A stretch of 64,000 nucleotides of DNA from an uncultured Acidocella sp. GTDB lineage: Bacteria; Pseudomonadota; Alphaproteobacteria; Acetobacterales; Acetobacteraceae. Positions 50,674 to 59,873 of this stretch are shown piece by piece (position 1 is the first letter of the stretch; each line of letters starts with the position of its first letter). The stretch covers positions 62,001 to 126,000 of the forward strand of contig NZ_CAMIIE010000001.1 in the NCBI RefSeq assembly GCF_946222605.1. The letters are read 5' to 3'. The position numbers and the translations under genes were made by a program. The notes beneath the pieces were generated by a model. It saw only the letters and a list, made by a program, of their open reading frames with translations. It was not told the origin of the DNA and did no database searches.

Positions 50674-51455
50674 CGATCCTGTTGGATGCGGTGGCCTGGC
50701 TCGGCGCGCTCGTGCTTGGGGTCGTGGAATATATCGGCGAGCTGGCGATCTTCGCGCTGCGCGGCGTGTCGCATATGGTCCGGCCACCTTTTTATCCGCG
50801 CCAGCTGGCCCGCGCCTTTATGGAAATCGGATTTTTCTCGCTGCCGGTGGTGGCGCTCACCGCCTTGTTCACCGGCATGGTGCTGGCGCTGCAATCCTAT
50901 ACGGGCTTTTCCCGCTTCGGCGCGGAAAGCGCCATTGCGTCGGTGGTGGTGCTCTCCGTGACGCGTGAGTTGGGGCCGGTTCTGGCCGGGCTGATGGTCT
51001 CCGGGCGCGCCGGTGCGGCGATTGCCGCCGAGCTGGGCACGATGCGGGTGACGGACCAGATTGACGCGCTCTCCACCTTATCCACCGATCCGATGAAATA
51101 TCTGGTGGCGCCACGCCTGCTGGCCGCGACCATCGCCTTGCCGCTGTTGGTGATGCTGGCCGATATTCTGGGGGTGATGGGCGGGTTTCTGGTGGCAACG
51201 CAGAAATTGGGGTTCTCCTCCGGCGGATATCTCACCAGCACATTTTCCAATTTGCAGAGCCAGGATGTCGTCTCCGGCCTGATCAAGGCGGCGGTGTTCG
51301 GGTTCGTGATCGCGCTGATGGGCTGCTTTAATGGTTACCGTTCGCGCGGCGGCGCGCAGGGCGTCGGCGCGGCGACGACCTCGGCCGTGGTGTCTGCATC
51401 CATTCTGATTCTGGCGCTCGATTACGTGCTGACACAGGTGTTGTTCGTCAAATGA
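50670..51455 (+). CDS. mlaE: MlaE-type ABC transporter permease
   Basis: 261 aa inner-membrane permease with five to six helices. SRFGAESAIASVVVLSVTREL, GPVLAGLMVSGRAGAAIAAELG (motif in part), MRVTDQIDALSTLSTDP and GVGAATTSAVVSASILILALDY are the MlaE/YrbE family marks. It forms the core of the lipid-trafficking complex with MlaF and MlaD. ATGA overlaps join it to alr and mlaF. mlaD is absent here. Confidence 0.93.
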   Translation: MTILLDAVAWLGALVLGVVEYIGELAIFALRGVSHMVRPPFYPRQLARAFMEIGFFSLPVVALTALFTGMVLALQSYTGFSRFGAESAIASVVVLSVTRELGPVLAGLMVSGRAGAAIAAELGTMRVTDQIDALSTLSTDPMKYLVAPRLLAATIALPLLVMLADILGVMGGFLVATQKLGFSSGGYLTSTFSNLQSQDVVSGLIKAAVFGFVIALMGCFNGYRSRGGAQGVGAATTSAVVSASILILALDYVLTQVLFVK

Positions 51456-52222
51456 GCGAGATCAAAATCCGTATCCGGGGGCTGAAGAAGCATTTCGGGG
51501 CCAAGAAGGTGTTGGATGGGGTGGATCTCGATATCGCCGCCGGCACTGGGCTGGTGGTGATCGGCGGGTCCGGCACCGGCAAGTCGGTATTGCTGAAATC
51601 GATTCTGGGGCTGGTCACCCCTGATGCCGGGGTGATCGAGATCGACGGGGTGGATGTGTTGAAGGCTCCCGCCGCGCAGGCGCGGGCCTTGCGTCAGCAG
51701 ATCGGCATGCTGTTCCAGAACGGCGCCTTGTTCGACTCTTTGTCGGTCTGGGAAAATGTTGCCTTCGGCCCACTGGCGCAGCGTAAGGTAAGCCGGGCGA
51801 AGGCCAAGGATCAGGCCATCCAGGTTTTGGCCCAGGTCGGGCTGGGGGCGGATGTGGCGGGCTTGTCGCCCGCGGAACTGTCCGGCGGCATGCAAAAACG
51901 CGTCGGCCTGGCGCGGGCGATCGCCGCGCGGCCGGCGATCATGTTCTTCGACGAGCCGACGACGGGGTTGGACCCAATCATGGGTGCCGTCATCGACGAA
52001 TTGATCGTCGATTGCGTTAAAAAGTTGGGCAGCACCTCGATTGCCATCACCCATGACATGGCTTCCGCCCAGCGCATCGGCGACAAGGCGGCGATGCTTT
52101 ATGAGGGGCGGATCAGCTGGACCGGCCCGGCGCCGGATTTGCTGACCACGACCGACCCGGTGGTGGAGCAATTCACCCACGGGCGCGCGCACGGGCCGAT
52201 CAAGATGGCGCTCAGAAAATAG
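51452..52222 (+). CDS. mlaF: MlaF-type ABC transporter ATPase
   Basis: 256 aa ATPase. Walker A VIGGSGTGKSVLLKSIL, signature LSGGMQKRVGLARAIA, Walker B IMFFDEPTTGLDP, and switch TSIAITHDMASAQRI. Energises phospholipid transport with MlaE. It ends only 7 bp from the convergent bioD gene; no terminator is visible in that gap. Confidence 0.93.
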   Translation: MSEIKIRIRGLKKHFGAKKVLDGVDLDIAAGTGLVVIGGSGTGKSVLLKSILGLVTPDAGVIEIDGVDVLKAPAAQARALRQQIGMLFQNGALFDSLSVWENVAFGPLAQRKVSRAKAKDQAIQVLAQVGLGADVAGLSPAELSGGMQKRVGLARAIAARPAIMFFDEPTTGLDPIMGAVIDELIVDCVKKLGSTSIAITHDMASAQRIGDKAAMLYEGRISWTGPAPDLLTTTDPVVEQFTHGRAHGPIKMALRK

Positions 52223-52229
52223 CCAAGCG

Positions 52230-52874
52230 TTAAAGGCTTAAAGCCAGGGGCGCGAAATCTCCCGTTTGTGCATTCCGGGGAATGGTGACGATGTCGCAGG
52301 GCAGGTAGCGGGAGATCGCGGCTGCGGTTTCGGCGGTGGGCACCGGGGCCACCGGACTCTCATTCAAAAGAATGGCCCGGATGGGAATGTCCCGGCGCAA
52401 CAGAAACTCCGCCGTGGTGATGCAATGGCTGATGCTGCCCAGATAGCTGCCGGTGACCAGCAGCACGGGAAGGTGCAGATCCTTGATCCAATCCGCTGTC
52501 ATCCGGGTCTCGGTTAAAGGAACCGCGGCGCCGCCGGCCCCCTCGATCAGCGTGGTCCCGTGCGCCAGCTCGGCGCGGCAGAAGGCGAGCAAGGCCTCAT
52601 AAGAGATGCTCTGGCCTTCGCGCGCCGCCGCCATGTCAGGCGAAAGCGGCGCCTTGAAGCGCCAGGGGGTGATGGCGGCGATCTGCGCTTCATCGACGCG
52701 TCGGCCCATCGCGGCAAGCAGATGGCCAGAATCGGATTCGGCGGCGTGGCTGTCCTCGAACCCGGATAAAAGCGGTTTGATGGCCCGCAGGGCCGGGTTG
52801 GCGCGCAAAAGCCCGGCCGTGCAGAAGGTTTTGCCGGTATCGGTGCCGGTGGCGGTCACGAAATAGCCTTTCAT
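52230..52874 (-). CDS. bioD: Dethiobiotin synthase
   Basis: ATP-dependent ring closure from DAPA and CO2. 214 aa. ATGTDTGKTFCTAGLLRA is the P-loop, KPLLSGFED follows, then EGAGGAAVPLTE and a LPVLLVTGSYLGSI segment. Divergent from bioB, convergent with mlaF. bioF and bioH are not in the window. Confidence 0.93.
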   Translation of the reverse strand: MKGYFVTATGTDTGKTFCTAGLLRANPALRAIKPLLSGFEDSHAAESDSGHLLAAMGRRVDEAQIAAITPWRFKAPLSPDMAAAREGQSISYEALLAFCRAELAHGTTLIEGAGGAAVPLTETRMTADWIKDLHLPVLLVTGSYLGSISHCITTAEFLLRRDIPIRAILLNESPVAPVPTAETAAAISRYLPCDIVTIPRNAQTGDFAPLALSL

Positions 52875-52980
52875 GCCGCTTGCACTACCCCGAATAGCCG
52901 GAATGGGCCACCGGGTCTTTCCTCAGAGTTTGCTTGAGGTTAGTCTGGAGGATATTGCCGCGTCTGGAGTGTTCTGCGCC

Positions 52981-53940
52981 GTGCCTGAAAGCCATATCGA
53001 AATCCGTGCCCGTTGGACCCGCGCCGAGGTGCAGGCCTTGTTGGATCTGCCGTTTCCGGAGCTGCTGTTTCAGGCGATGAGCGTTCACCGCGCGCATTTC
53101 GATCCGACCCGTGTGCAGATTTCGACCCTGCTCTCGATCAAGACTGGCGGCTGCCCGGAGGATTGCGGCTATTGCCCGCAGGCCGCCGAATACGAGACCG
53201 GGACCAAGGCCTCAAAGCTGATGGCGATTGAGAAGGTGCTGGAAGAGGCGCGTGCCGCGAAGGAGAAGGGCGCTGGCCGCTTCTGCATGGGGGCCGCCTG
53301 GCGCAGCCCGAAGGATCATGATCTCGACACGGTATGCGAGATGATCGAAGGCGTAAAGGCGCTGGGCATGGAAACCTGCGTGACGCTGGGCATGCTGGAC
53401 CCGTTCCAGAGCCGGAAGCTGAAGGCGGCGGGGCTGGATTATTACAATCACAACCTCGACACCTCGCCCGAATATTACGGCAAGGTGATCACCACCCGTA
53501 CCTACCAGGACCGGCTGGACACGCTGGATGCGGTGCGTGACGCGGGCATCAATGTCTGCTGTGGCGGCATCGTCGGCATGGGCGAGGATGAAAGCGACCG
53601 CGCTGGGCTGATCGCCACCCTGGCCAGCCTGCCGACCCCGCCTGAATCCGTGCCCATCAACGCGCTGGTCGCGGTCGAGGGTACGCCGCTGGCGAAGGCG
53701 GAGCGGATCGACCCGATCGATTTCGTGCGGGTTGTCGCGGTGGCGCGCATCACCATGCCGAAGAGCTATGTCCGTCTCTCCGCCGGGCGCGAGGCGATGA
53801 CCGATGAGGCGCAGGCGCTGTGCTTCATGGCGGGCGCGAACTCGATCTTTCATGGCGAGAAGCTGCTGACCACCAAGAACGCGACGGTACCGCGCGATGA
53901 GGCGCTGTTCGCCAAGCTGGGTCTGCAGCCGGCGCAGTAA
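52981..53940 (+). CDS. bioB: Biotin synthase
   Basis: Radical SAM enzyme that inserts sulfur into dethiobiotin. 319 aa from GTG 52981. The [4Fe-4S] motif is GGCPEDCGYCPQ (Cys58, Cys62, Cys65) and further family segments are RFCMGAAWRSPKD, YYNHNLDTSPEYY, CCGGIVGMGE and CFMAGANSIFHGEKLLT. An open frame extends to 52873, but those residues are not family-like; the GTG start has GGAG 12 bp upstream and gives the normal N-terminus (RWTRAEVQALLDLPF). Directly followed by bioA. Confidence 0.93.
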   Translation: MPESHIEIRARWTRAEVQALLDLPFPELLFQAMSVHRAHFDPTRVQISTLLSIKTGGCPEDCGYCPQAAEYETGTKASKLMAIEKVLEEARAAKEKGAGRFCMGAAWRSPKDHDLDTVCEMIEGVKALGMETCVTLGMLDPFQSRKLKAAGLDYYNHNLDTSPEYYGKVITTRTYQDRLDTLDAVRDAGINVCCGGIVGMGEDESDRAGLIATLASLPTPPESVPINALVAVEGTPLAKAERIDPIDFVRVVAVARITMPKSYVRLSAGREAMTDEAQALCFMAGANSIFHGEKLLTTKNATVPRDEALFAKLGLQPAQ

Positions 53941-53941
53941 C

Positions 53942-55195
53942 ATGTCTTGGTTGGAGACCGGCTGGCGGCATGTCTGGCTGCCTTACGCGCAGATGCAGAC
54001 AGCGCCGTTGCCGATGGCTGTGGGCCGTACCGAAGGGGCGCGGATCATCCTTGAGGATGGGCGCGAACTCATCGATGGCATCGCGAGCTGGTGGACGGCC
54101 TGCCACGGCTATAACCACCCGCATCTGCGCCAGGCCGTGGCCCGGCAGCTGGAGGTAATGCCGCATGTGATGTTCGGCGGGCTCGCGCATGAAGCGGCGT
54201 ATAAGCTTTCCACACGTCTCGCGGCACTGATGCCGGGTGACCTGAACCGGGTCTTTTTCACCGATTCCGGCTCAGTCGCCGTCGAAGTCGCGATCAAGAT
54301 CGCGGTGCAGTCCCGGTTAAATCGCGGGTTGCGGGGGCGGACCAAGGTGTTGGCATTCGCCGGCGGGTATCATGGCGATACCATCGGCACGATGGCGGTC
54401 TGCGATCCTGAGGAAGGGATGCACAGCCTCTTTGCCGGGCTGTTGCCGGATAACCCGGTGGTGCCGTTGCCGCGTGACGCCGCCAGCATCGCTGCCTTTG
54501 AGGCGCTGCTGGCGCGCGAGCATGAGAGCCTTGCCGCGATCATCGTCGAGCCGCTGGTGCAAGGCGCCGGGGGCATGGTCTTTCACGAGCCCGCTGTGCT
54601 GGGCAGGCTCCGCGCGGCGGCGGATCATTATGATCTGACGTTGATTTTCGATGAGATTTTCACCGGATTCGGGCGTACAGGAAGCATGTTTGCCTTCGAG
54701 CAGGCGGGGGTGGTGCCGGATATCGTCACCTTGTCCAAGGCGCTGACCGGGGGGACCAGCCCGCTGGCCGCGACCATCGCGACCGACCGGCTGTTCGAGA
54801 CCTTCCTCTCCGACAGCCCGATGACCGCCTTGATGCACGGCCCGACCTATATGGCGCATGCGCTGGGTTGTGCTGCCGCCAATGCCTCGCTGGATCTGTT
54901 TGAAACGGAGCCGCGGCTGCGGCAGGTGGCGGCGATTTCCGCGCAGCTTGCGCGCGAGTTGGAGCCCTGCCGGGCGCTGCCCGGGGTGAAGGATGTCAGG
55001 GTGATGGGGGCCATCGGCGTCGTGCAGTTGGATGCGATCAAGGACCCCGCCGGGCTGCGCCAGAAGCTAATGGCGCAGGGTGTCTGGATCAGGCCGTTCC
55101 GGGATATTGTTTATCTCACACCGGCCTTCACGATCTCGCCGGACGAGCTCTCATGTCTGACCAGAGCGATGTTCAAGGTGCTCTCCGGCGGCTGA
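53942..55195 (+). CDS. bioA: Adenosylmethionine-8-amino-7-oxononanoate aminotransferase
   Basis: Converts KAPA to DAPA using SAM as amino donor, with PLP. 417 aa. WRHVWLPYAQMQ near the N-terminus is typical of BioA; WWTACHGYNHPHLRQAV, VFFTDSGSVAVEVAIKIA, FAGGYHGDTIGTM and TLSKALTGG, which holds the PLP lysine, follow. One base separates it from the bioB stop, so the pair forms an operon. Confidence 0.95.
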   Translation: MSWLETGWRHVWLPYAQMQTAPLPMAVGRTEGARIILEDGRELIDGIASWWTACHGYNHPHLRQAVARQLEVMPHVMFGGLAHEAAYKLSTRLAALMPGDLNRVFFTDSGSVAVEVAIKIAVQSRLNRGLRGRTKVLAFAGGYHGDTIGTMAVCDPEEGMHSLFAGLLPDNPVVPLPRDAASIAAFEALLAREHESLAAIIVEPLVQGAGGMVFHEPAVLGRLRAAADHYDLTLIFDEIFTGFGRTGSMFAFEQAGVVPDIVTLSKALTGGTSPLAATIATDRLFETFLSDSPMTALMHGPTYMAHALGCAAANASLDLFETEPRLRQVAAISAQLARELEPCRALPGVKDVRVMGAIGVVQLDAIKDPAGLRQKLMAQGVWIRPFRDIVYLTPAFTISPDELSCLTRAMFKVLSGG

Positions 55196-55248
55196 GCTGT
55201 TTGTTGCGGCTTGCCAACAAGACGGCTTGGTGCAACCTATGGGCGTAA

Positions 55249-58221
55249 ATGCCGCAAGCCGCTCACCTTCTTTTGCGTACCGATGCCAAGCTCAGGCCGG
55301 CCTGGGCGATGTTCGATCGTGGCTGGTATCTGCATCATTATCCCGATGCGCGGGCATTATGCGTGGATGCCCCTGAAGCGGCGGCGCTGGAATATTATCT
55401 TCAGGTCGGGGCCAGGCTGGGGCACAGCCCGTCACCATTATTCGATGAAGCCTATTATCTCGCCAGCAACCCGGACGTGGCGGCGCTGGTGCGAGCTGGC
55501 CAATACGCATCCGGATTTGATCATTACTGCCAGCATGGCTGGCGCGGCGTTTCCCCGCATTGGCTGTTCGACGACGCGCTCTATGCCGAACTTTACGACG
55601 ATATGAGCCTGGAGAATCTCGAACTTCACGGCTGTTGCGGGCGCTATGATCATTATCTGCGCTCTGGGCAGCGCGAAGCGCGGGTGGGGCATTATCTGTT
55701 CGATGCGCCCTATTACCGCGACCAGGCTCTGGCAGCTTCCTGCACGATTGAGGAAATCGACGGGCCGGGCCCCTATGTTCATTTCCTGGCCTGTCTGGGC
55801 TCTGGCCGTGACGAGCTGGCGCCGTCGATCTATTTCGACCCGGCATGGTATGTTGAGCAGCATCCCGCGGCGAAGCAGGCGATTCTGCGTGGCGACTATC
55901 TTGCCGCCCTGCATCACTATCTCACCAACGATACGTCGGAGATGTTCGATCCTGTCCCGCAATTCTCCGAGCGTTTCTATCGCCAGCGCTATCCGGATAT
56001 CGATGCGGCCATCGCGGCGGGGCTGTACCGCAACGCCTATCAGCAATTCGTCCAGCACGGATGCTTTGAGCTGCGGCAGCCATCGGCCGAGATCGACCTC
56101 GCCTATTATCGCGATATGCACAGGAGCGTGCGCGATGCGTTGAACGCCGGATTATTTCGCGATGCCTTCGCGCATTTCAGGCGTGCTGGGTTGGCGGAGG
56201 GGCTGGCCTACAACCCGCCGGTCAAACGCCCCGGGCTGGAAGAGTATCCCGCCCGCGAGGGCTTCATTCGCAAGGCCCGCGCCGATCTTGCCTTGTTTGC
56301 CCGGCAAGGGTTGGATTTCTCTTTTCCCGGCGCGCCGGAGGTCGCGGTGATCATGGTCGCGTATGGGCGCTTTGAGCTGACCATGCGAAGCCTGGCGTCG
56401 CTGCGGCAGAATTTTGGGGGGAAGATCCAACTCATTCTGGTCGATAATGCCTCAGAGGATGATACGCTCAGGATCGAGCAATATGTGCGGGGGATGACGC
56501 TGCTCAGAAACCCGCAGAATGTCGGGTTCCTGAAGGCGTGCAATCAGGCCTTGGCGCACGTTGCGGCACCGTGCCTGCTTTATCTGAATAACGACGTTGC
56601 GCTGGGATTCGGCGCCGTCGCGTCTGCCATGGCGCGGCTCAGCGCCGCGGCGGATATCGGCGCGGTGTGTGGCAAGATCGTCCGAACCCATGGCTGCCTG
56701 CAGGAGGCGGGTTCGATCATCTGGGATGACGGAACCACAACCGGTTATTTGCGCGGCGAATCCCCGCTCGCGCCGGGAGCCAATTTCGTACGGGATGTCG
56801 ATTATGGCTCCGCCGTTTTTCTGCTTTGCCGCACGGCGCTGGTGAAGGCGCTGGCCGGCTTCGACGAAGCCTTCATGCCGGCCTATTATGAAGATGCGGA
56901 TTTATGCGTGCGTATGCTGCAGGCCGGATACAGGATTGTTTACGATCCCGCGATCAGCGTCGAGCATCTGGAGTTTGGAAGCGCGGTGACACCGGAAGCG
57001 TCCATGGCGCTCATGCGGCGCGGACGGCGCATTTTTCGTGAGCGACATAAGGCGTTTCTGCAAGCGCAGCCATCGCCCGGCAGGCAGACCCCGACGCGGG
57101 CGCGCGAGAGGGGCGGGCGGCCCAAGCTGCTTTTCATAGAAGATACGGTCCCCCTGCGGCGTCTCGGCTCAGGGTTCGTGCGCTCGAACGACATTGTCCA
57201 CGCGATAGACCGTGCCGGTTACGATGTTCACGTCTTTCCGATGAACGGCGCACCCTATGATGTGATGAGCTTGCTGGGCGACATGCCGGCCCGGGCGGAA
57301 GTGCTTTATGACCGGGCTTTCAGCGACATCAAGGCGTTTTTAAGCGAGCGGCGAGGGGATTATCAGCGCATCTGGGTCGCGCGAACGCATAATCTGCGCC
57401 GGCTGCGCTCGCTGCTCATCGAAGCCGGCAATGAGGTGCCGGTAATTCTGGACACAGAGGCGCTCGCCAGTTGCCGCGCCGCGACGAAAGCCGCGATGAC
57501 CCGAACAGGCTTCGATCTCGACACAGCGCTCCAGGCGGAGTTCGCTGGCTTTCCTGATTTGGCGCGTATCATTGCGGTCAATCAGGCTGAGGCGCAGCTC
57601 TTGCAGCGCGTGCGCGGCCAGAGCGTTGAGATATTAGGAACCTGTCGCGAGGCGACGCCGACAAAACCCGGATTCGCCGCGCGTAGCGGGTTGCTTTTCA
57701 TCGGTGCGGTTCATGAAGCGGGCGCGCCCAATGCGGATTCGTTAGATTATTATACTCAAGAGATTTTTCCGGTTTTGGCCCAAGCCTCCGCCTCGCCGCC
57801 GCTGCTCACTGTCGCGGGATATTGCGCGCCGGGCATTGAAACTGCCGGATTGAAAACGAGCGAGGGGGTGAGGGCGCTTGGCGAGGTGGCGCAGACCAGG
57901 CCGCTTTATGAAGCCGCACGGATTTTCGTGGCGCCGACGCGCTTTGCCGCTGGTACCCCCTACAAAGTTTACGAGGCTGCGGCGCACGGGGTGCCTTGCA
58001 TCGTGACGACGCTTCTGGCCGAGCAGCTTGGCTGGCGGGATGGCGAGGAGGTGCTGGCTGTGCCAACGCTCGACGCCGAAGCCTTCGCCGGGGCAATCCT
58101 GCGTCTCGACTCCGATGAAGCTTTGTGGACCAGGCTGCGTGCGAACGCTTTGAAGCGGTTGCGCCGGGAGAATGGCGTTGCCGCGTTCCAGACGCGGGTT
58201 CAGCAGATTTTGGCGCTTTAA
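55249..58221 (+). CDS. Three-part glycosyltransferase (repeat domain, GT2, GT4-like)
   Basis: 990 aa. Residues ~20-350 carry several repeats of an FDxxYYxxxxPD...FxHYxxxG type (FDEAYYLASNPDVAALV, FDPAWYVEQHPAAK, FSERFYRQRYPDIDA), known in surface polysaccharide transferases of this bacterial group. Residues ~364-600 are a GT2 fold with VDNASEDDT, YLNNDVALG and YYEDADLCVRML. Residues ~625-985 form a GT4/GT-B-like fold with IEDTVPLRRLGSGFVRS, FVAPTRFAAGTPYKVYEA and an LGTCREA-type loop. It likely adds two sugars to a surface glycan. Separate from bioA by 53 bp. Confidence 0.85.
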   Translation: MPQAAHLLLRTDAKLRPAWAMFDRGWYLHHYPDARALCVDAPEAAALEYYLQVGARLGHSPSPLFDEAYYLASNPDVAALVRAGQYASGFDHYCQHGWRGVSPHWLFDDALYAELYDDMSLENLELHGCCGRYDHYLRSGQREARVGHYLFDAPYYRDQALAASCTIEEIDGPGPYVHFLACLGSGRDELAPSIYFDPAWYVEQHPAAKQAILRGDYLAALHHYLTNDTSEMFDPVPQFSERFYRQRYPDIDAAIAAGLYRNAYQQFVQHGCFELRQPSAEIDLAYYRDMHRSVRDALNAGLFRDAFAHFRRAGLAEGLAYNPPVKRPGLEEYPAREGFIRKARADLALFARQGLDFSFPGAPEVAVIMVAYGRFELTMRSLASLRQNFGGKIQLILVDNASEDDTLRIEQYVRGMTLLRNPQNVGFLKACNQALAHVAAPCLLYLNNDVALGFGAVASAMARLSAAADIGAVCGKIVRTHGCLQEAGSIIWDDGTTTGYLRGESPLAPGANFVRDVDYGSAVFLLCRTALVKALAGFDEAFMPAYYEDADLCVRMLQAGYRIVYDPAISVEHLEFGSAVTPEASMALMRRGRRIFRERHKAFLQAQPSPGRQTPTRARERGGRPKLLFIEDTVPLRRLGSGFVRSNDIVHAIDRAGYDVHVFPMNGAPYDVMSLLGDMPARAEVLYDRAFSDIKAFLSERRGDYQRIWVARTHNLRRLRSLLIEAGNEVPVILDTEALASCRAATKAAMTRTGFDLDTALQAEFAGFPDLARIIAVNQAEAQLLQRVRGQSVEILGTCREATPTKPGFAARSGLLFIGAVHEAGAPNADSLDYYTQEIFPVLAQASASPPLLTVAGYCAPGIETAGLKTSEGVRALGEVAQTRPLYEAARIFVAPTRFAAGTPYKVYEAAAHGVPCIVTTLLAEQLGWRDGEEVLAVPTLDAEAFAGAILRLDSDEALWTRLRANALKRLRRENGVAAFQTRVQQILAL

Positions 58222-58261
58222 GCTCGGGGCGCTCGTCAGTGTTAACGCGCCACGCGTTACG

Positions 58262-59794
58262 CTAAAGACCTGCGGCCCTAAGGCGCTCAAGGGTGGCTTG
58301 TTGCGGCAATTTATGCCGGTAGGTCAGCGCTTCAGCGATATGAAAACGCTGGGTTTCCTGCGCACCGGCAAGATCGGCGATGGTGCGCCCGACGCGCAGC
58401 GCCCTGATCTGGCCGCGTACGGAGAGCTGCAATTTTTCCGCTGCCCGTTCCAGAAATTCGCGCGCCTCGGTGGTCGTTGGCATCAGATCCGGACCGGCCT
58501 CGGCGTTTGAGCCGGGGCCGTCCTCGCCATAGCGCTGGATTGCCCGGGCCCGGGCCTCGGCGACGCGCTGGGCCACGATCGCACTGCTTTCTCCTGAAGG
58601 AATCCAGCTCATCTCCCGCGGGCTGAGCGGCATCACGCCAATGGTTATGTCGATCCGGTCCAGCAGCGGGCCGGAAAGTTTGCTCTGATAGTCTTCCCCG
58701 CAGCGTGGCGCGCGGCCGCATTCACGCCCGCCATCGCCCAGATAGCCGCAGCGGCAGGGATTCATTGCGCCGATAAGCTGAAACCGTGCCGGGTAGGTAA
58801 TATGCGCCGCGGCACGGCTGACGGTGGTCTGGCCGGTTTCCATGGGGGCGCGCAGGGCTTCCAGAGTCGCCCGGGGAAATTCCGGCATTTCATCGAGGAA
58901 AAGCACGCCGCGATGGGCGAGCGAGATCTCGCCCGGGCGCGCCCGCAGGCCGCCGCCGGCAATTGCCGCCGGACTGGCTGAAAAATGCGGATCGCGAAAT
59001 GGGGGGCGAGTGACGAGCTGGCCGTTGGTCAGCATGCCAGAGACGGAATGGATCATGCTGACTTCGAGCGCCTGGCGCGGGGTAAGATCCGGGAGTAGCC
59101 CGGGCAGCCTTGCAGCCAGCATGGATTTGCCCGAACCGGGCGGGCCGATCATTAGCAGATTATGTCCGCCTGCCGCGGCGACTTCCAGCGTGCGCCGGGC
59201 GACCTCCATGCCTTTGACATCGGCGAGATCCAGGCGCGGCGCGCCAGCACCCAGCGTGCCAGGCGGCGGCGGGGCGAGCAGCTGGGTGCCACGAAAATGA
59301 TTGATCAAACTCAGCAGATCCGGGGCGGCGAGAATGGTCATGTCGCCCGCCCAACCGGCTTCCGCGCCTTGGGAGGCCGGGCAGATCAGCCCCCAATCCT
59401 GCCCCTGTGCGGCGATGGCCGCGGGCAAAATGCCGGCCGCGGGATTAAGGCGGCCATCGAGCGACAATTCGCCCAGCGCGGCGAAAGCATAGAGTTCTTC
59501 GGCGGGAAGGATATCCATCGCCGCGAGAACCGCCAGCGCGACCGGAAGGTCGAAATGGCTCCCTTCCTTCAGCATATCGGCTGGGGCAAGGTTTACGAGA
59601 ATCCGCTTGGGCGGCAGCGCCAGGCCCATCGACGTCAAGGCCGCGCGGACGCGCTCACGCGCCTCGCCCACGGCTTTATCCGGCAAACCAACCATGAGAA
59701 AAGCCGGCAGGCCGCTGGCGATTTGAACCTGAACCTCGACGCGCTGGGCGTCGATGCCGGAAAAGGCGAAGCTGTTGACCCTCGCGATGCTCAT
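58262..59794 (-). CDS. comM: YifB/ComM-family Mg-chelatase-like ATPase
   Basis: 510 aa. The N-terminal Lon-protease-like domain is FSGIDAQRVEVQVQIASGLP and VGLPDKAVGEARERVRAAL; the AAA part has Walker A GPPGSGKSMLAARLPGL and Walker B GVLFLDEMPEF; then CPCRCGYLGD-type cysteines (MNPCRCGYLG) and a helical end. ComM helps integrate transformed DNA by branch migration in naturally competent bacteria; its role here is uncertain. ATG 59794 lies in a perfect hairpin. Confidence 0.92.
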   Translation of the reverse strand: MSIARVNSFAFSGIDAQRVEVQVQIASGLPAFLMVGLPDKAVGEARERVRAALTSMGLALPPKRILVNLAPADMLKEGSHFDLPVALAVLAAMDILPAEELYAFAALGELSLDGRLNPAAGILPAAIAAQGQDWGLICPASQGAEAGWAGDMTILAAPDLLSLINHFRGTQLLAPPPPGTLGAGAPRLDLADVKGMEVARRTLEVAAAGGHNLLMIGPPGSGKSMLAARLPGLLPDLTPRQALEVSMIHSVSGMLTNGQLVTRPPFRDPHFSASPAAIAGGGLRARPGEISLAHRGVLFLDEMPEFPRATLEALRAPMETGQTTVSRAAAHITYPARFQLIGAMNPCRCGYLGDGGRECGRAPRCGEDYQSKLSGPLLDRIDITIGVMPLSPREMSWIPSGESSAIVAQRVAEARARAIQRYGEDGPGSNAEAGPDLMPTTTEAREFLERAAEKLQLSVRGQIRALRVGRTIADLAGAQETQRFHIAEALTYRHKLPQQATLERLRAAGL

Positions 59795-59827
59795 AACCTG
59801 TCCGCCCTGGAGTTCGGGACAGGTTAT
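59793..59827 (-). promoter_or_regulatory. 11-bp perfect stem covering the comM start codon
   Basis: On the minus strand ATAACCTGTCC (59827-59817) and GGACAGGTTAT (59803-59793) pair perfectly with a 13-nt loop. The right arm contains the GGACAGG Shine-Dalgarno-like sequence and the AT of the start codon at 59794-59792, so folding would block initiation. Confidence 0.6.
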
Positions 59828-59873
59828 GAATGCAATCTGTGATTGTCTATAGTTGTTTCGAGTTCGTTGTGTT

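Noticed and set aside
52873..52980. Upstream extension of bioB from 52873
   Set aside because: The added residues are not family-like and the region overlaps the bioD start; GTG 52981 gives the usual BioB N-terminus.
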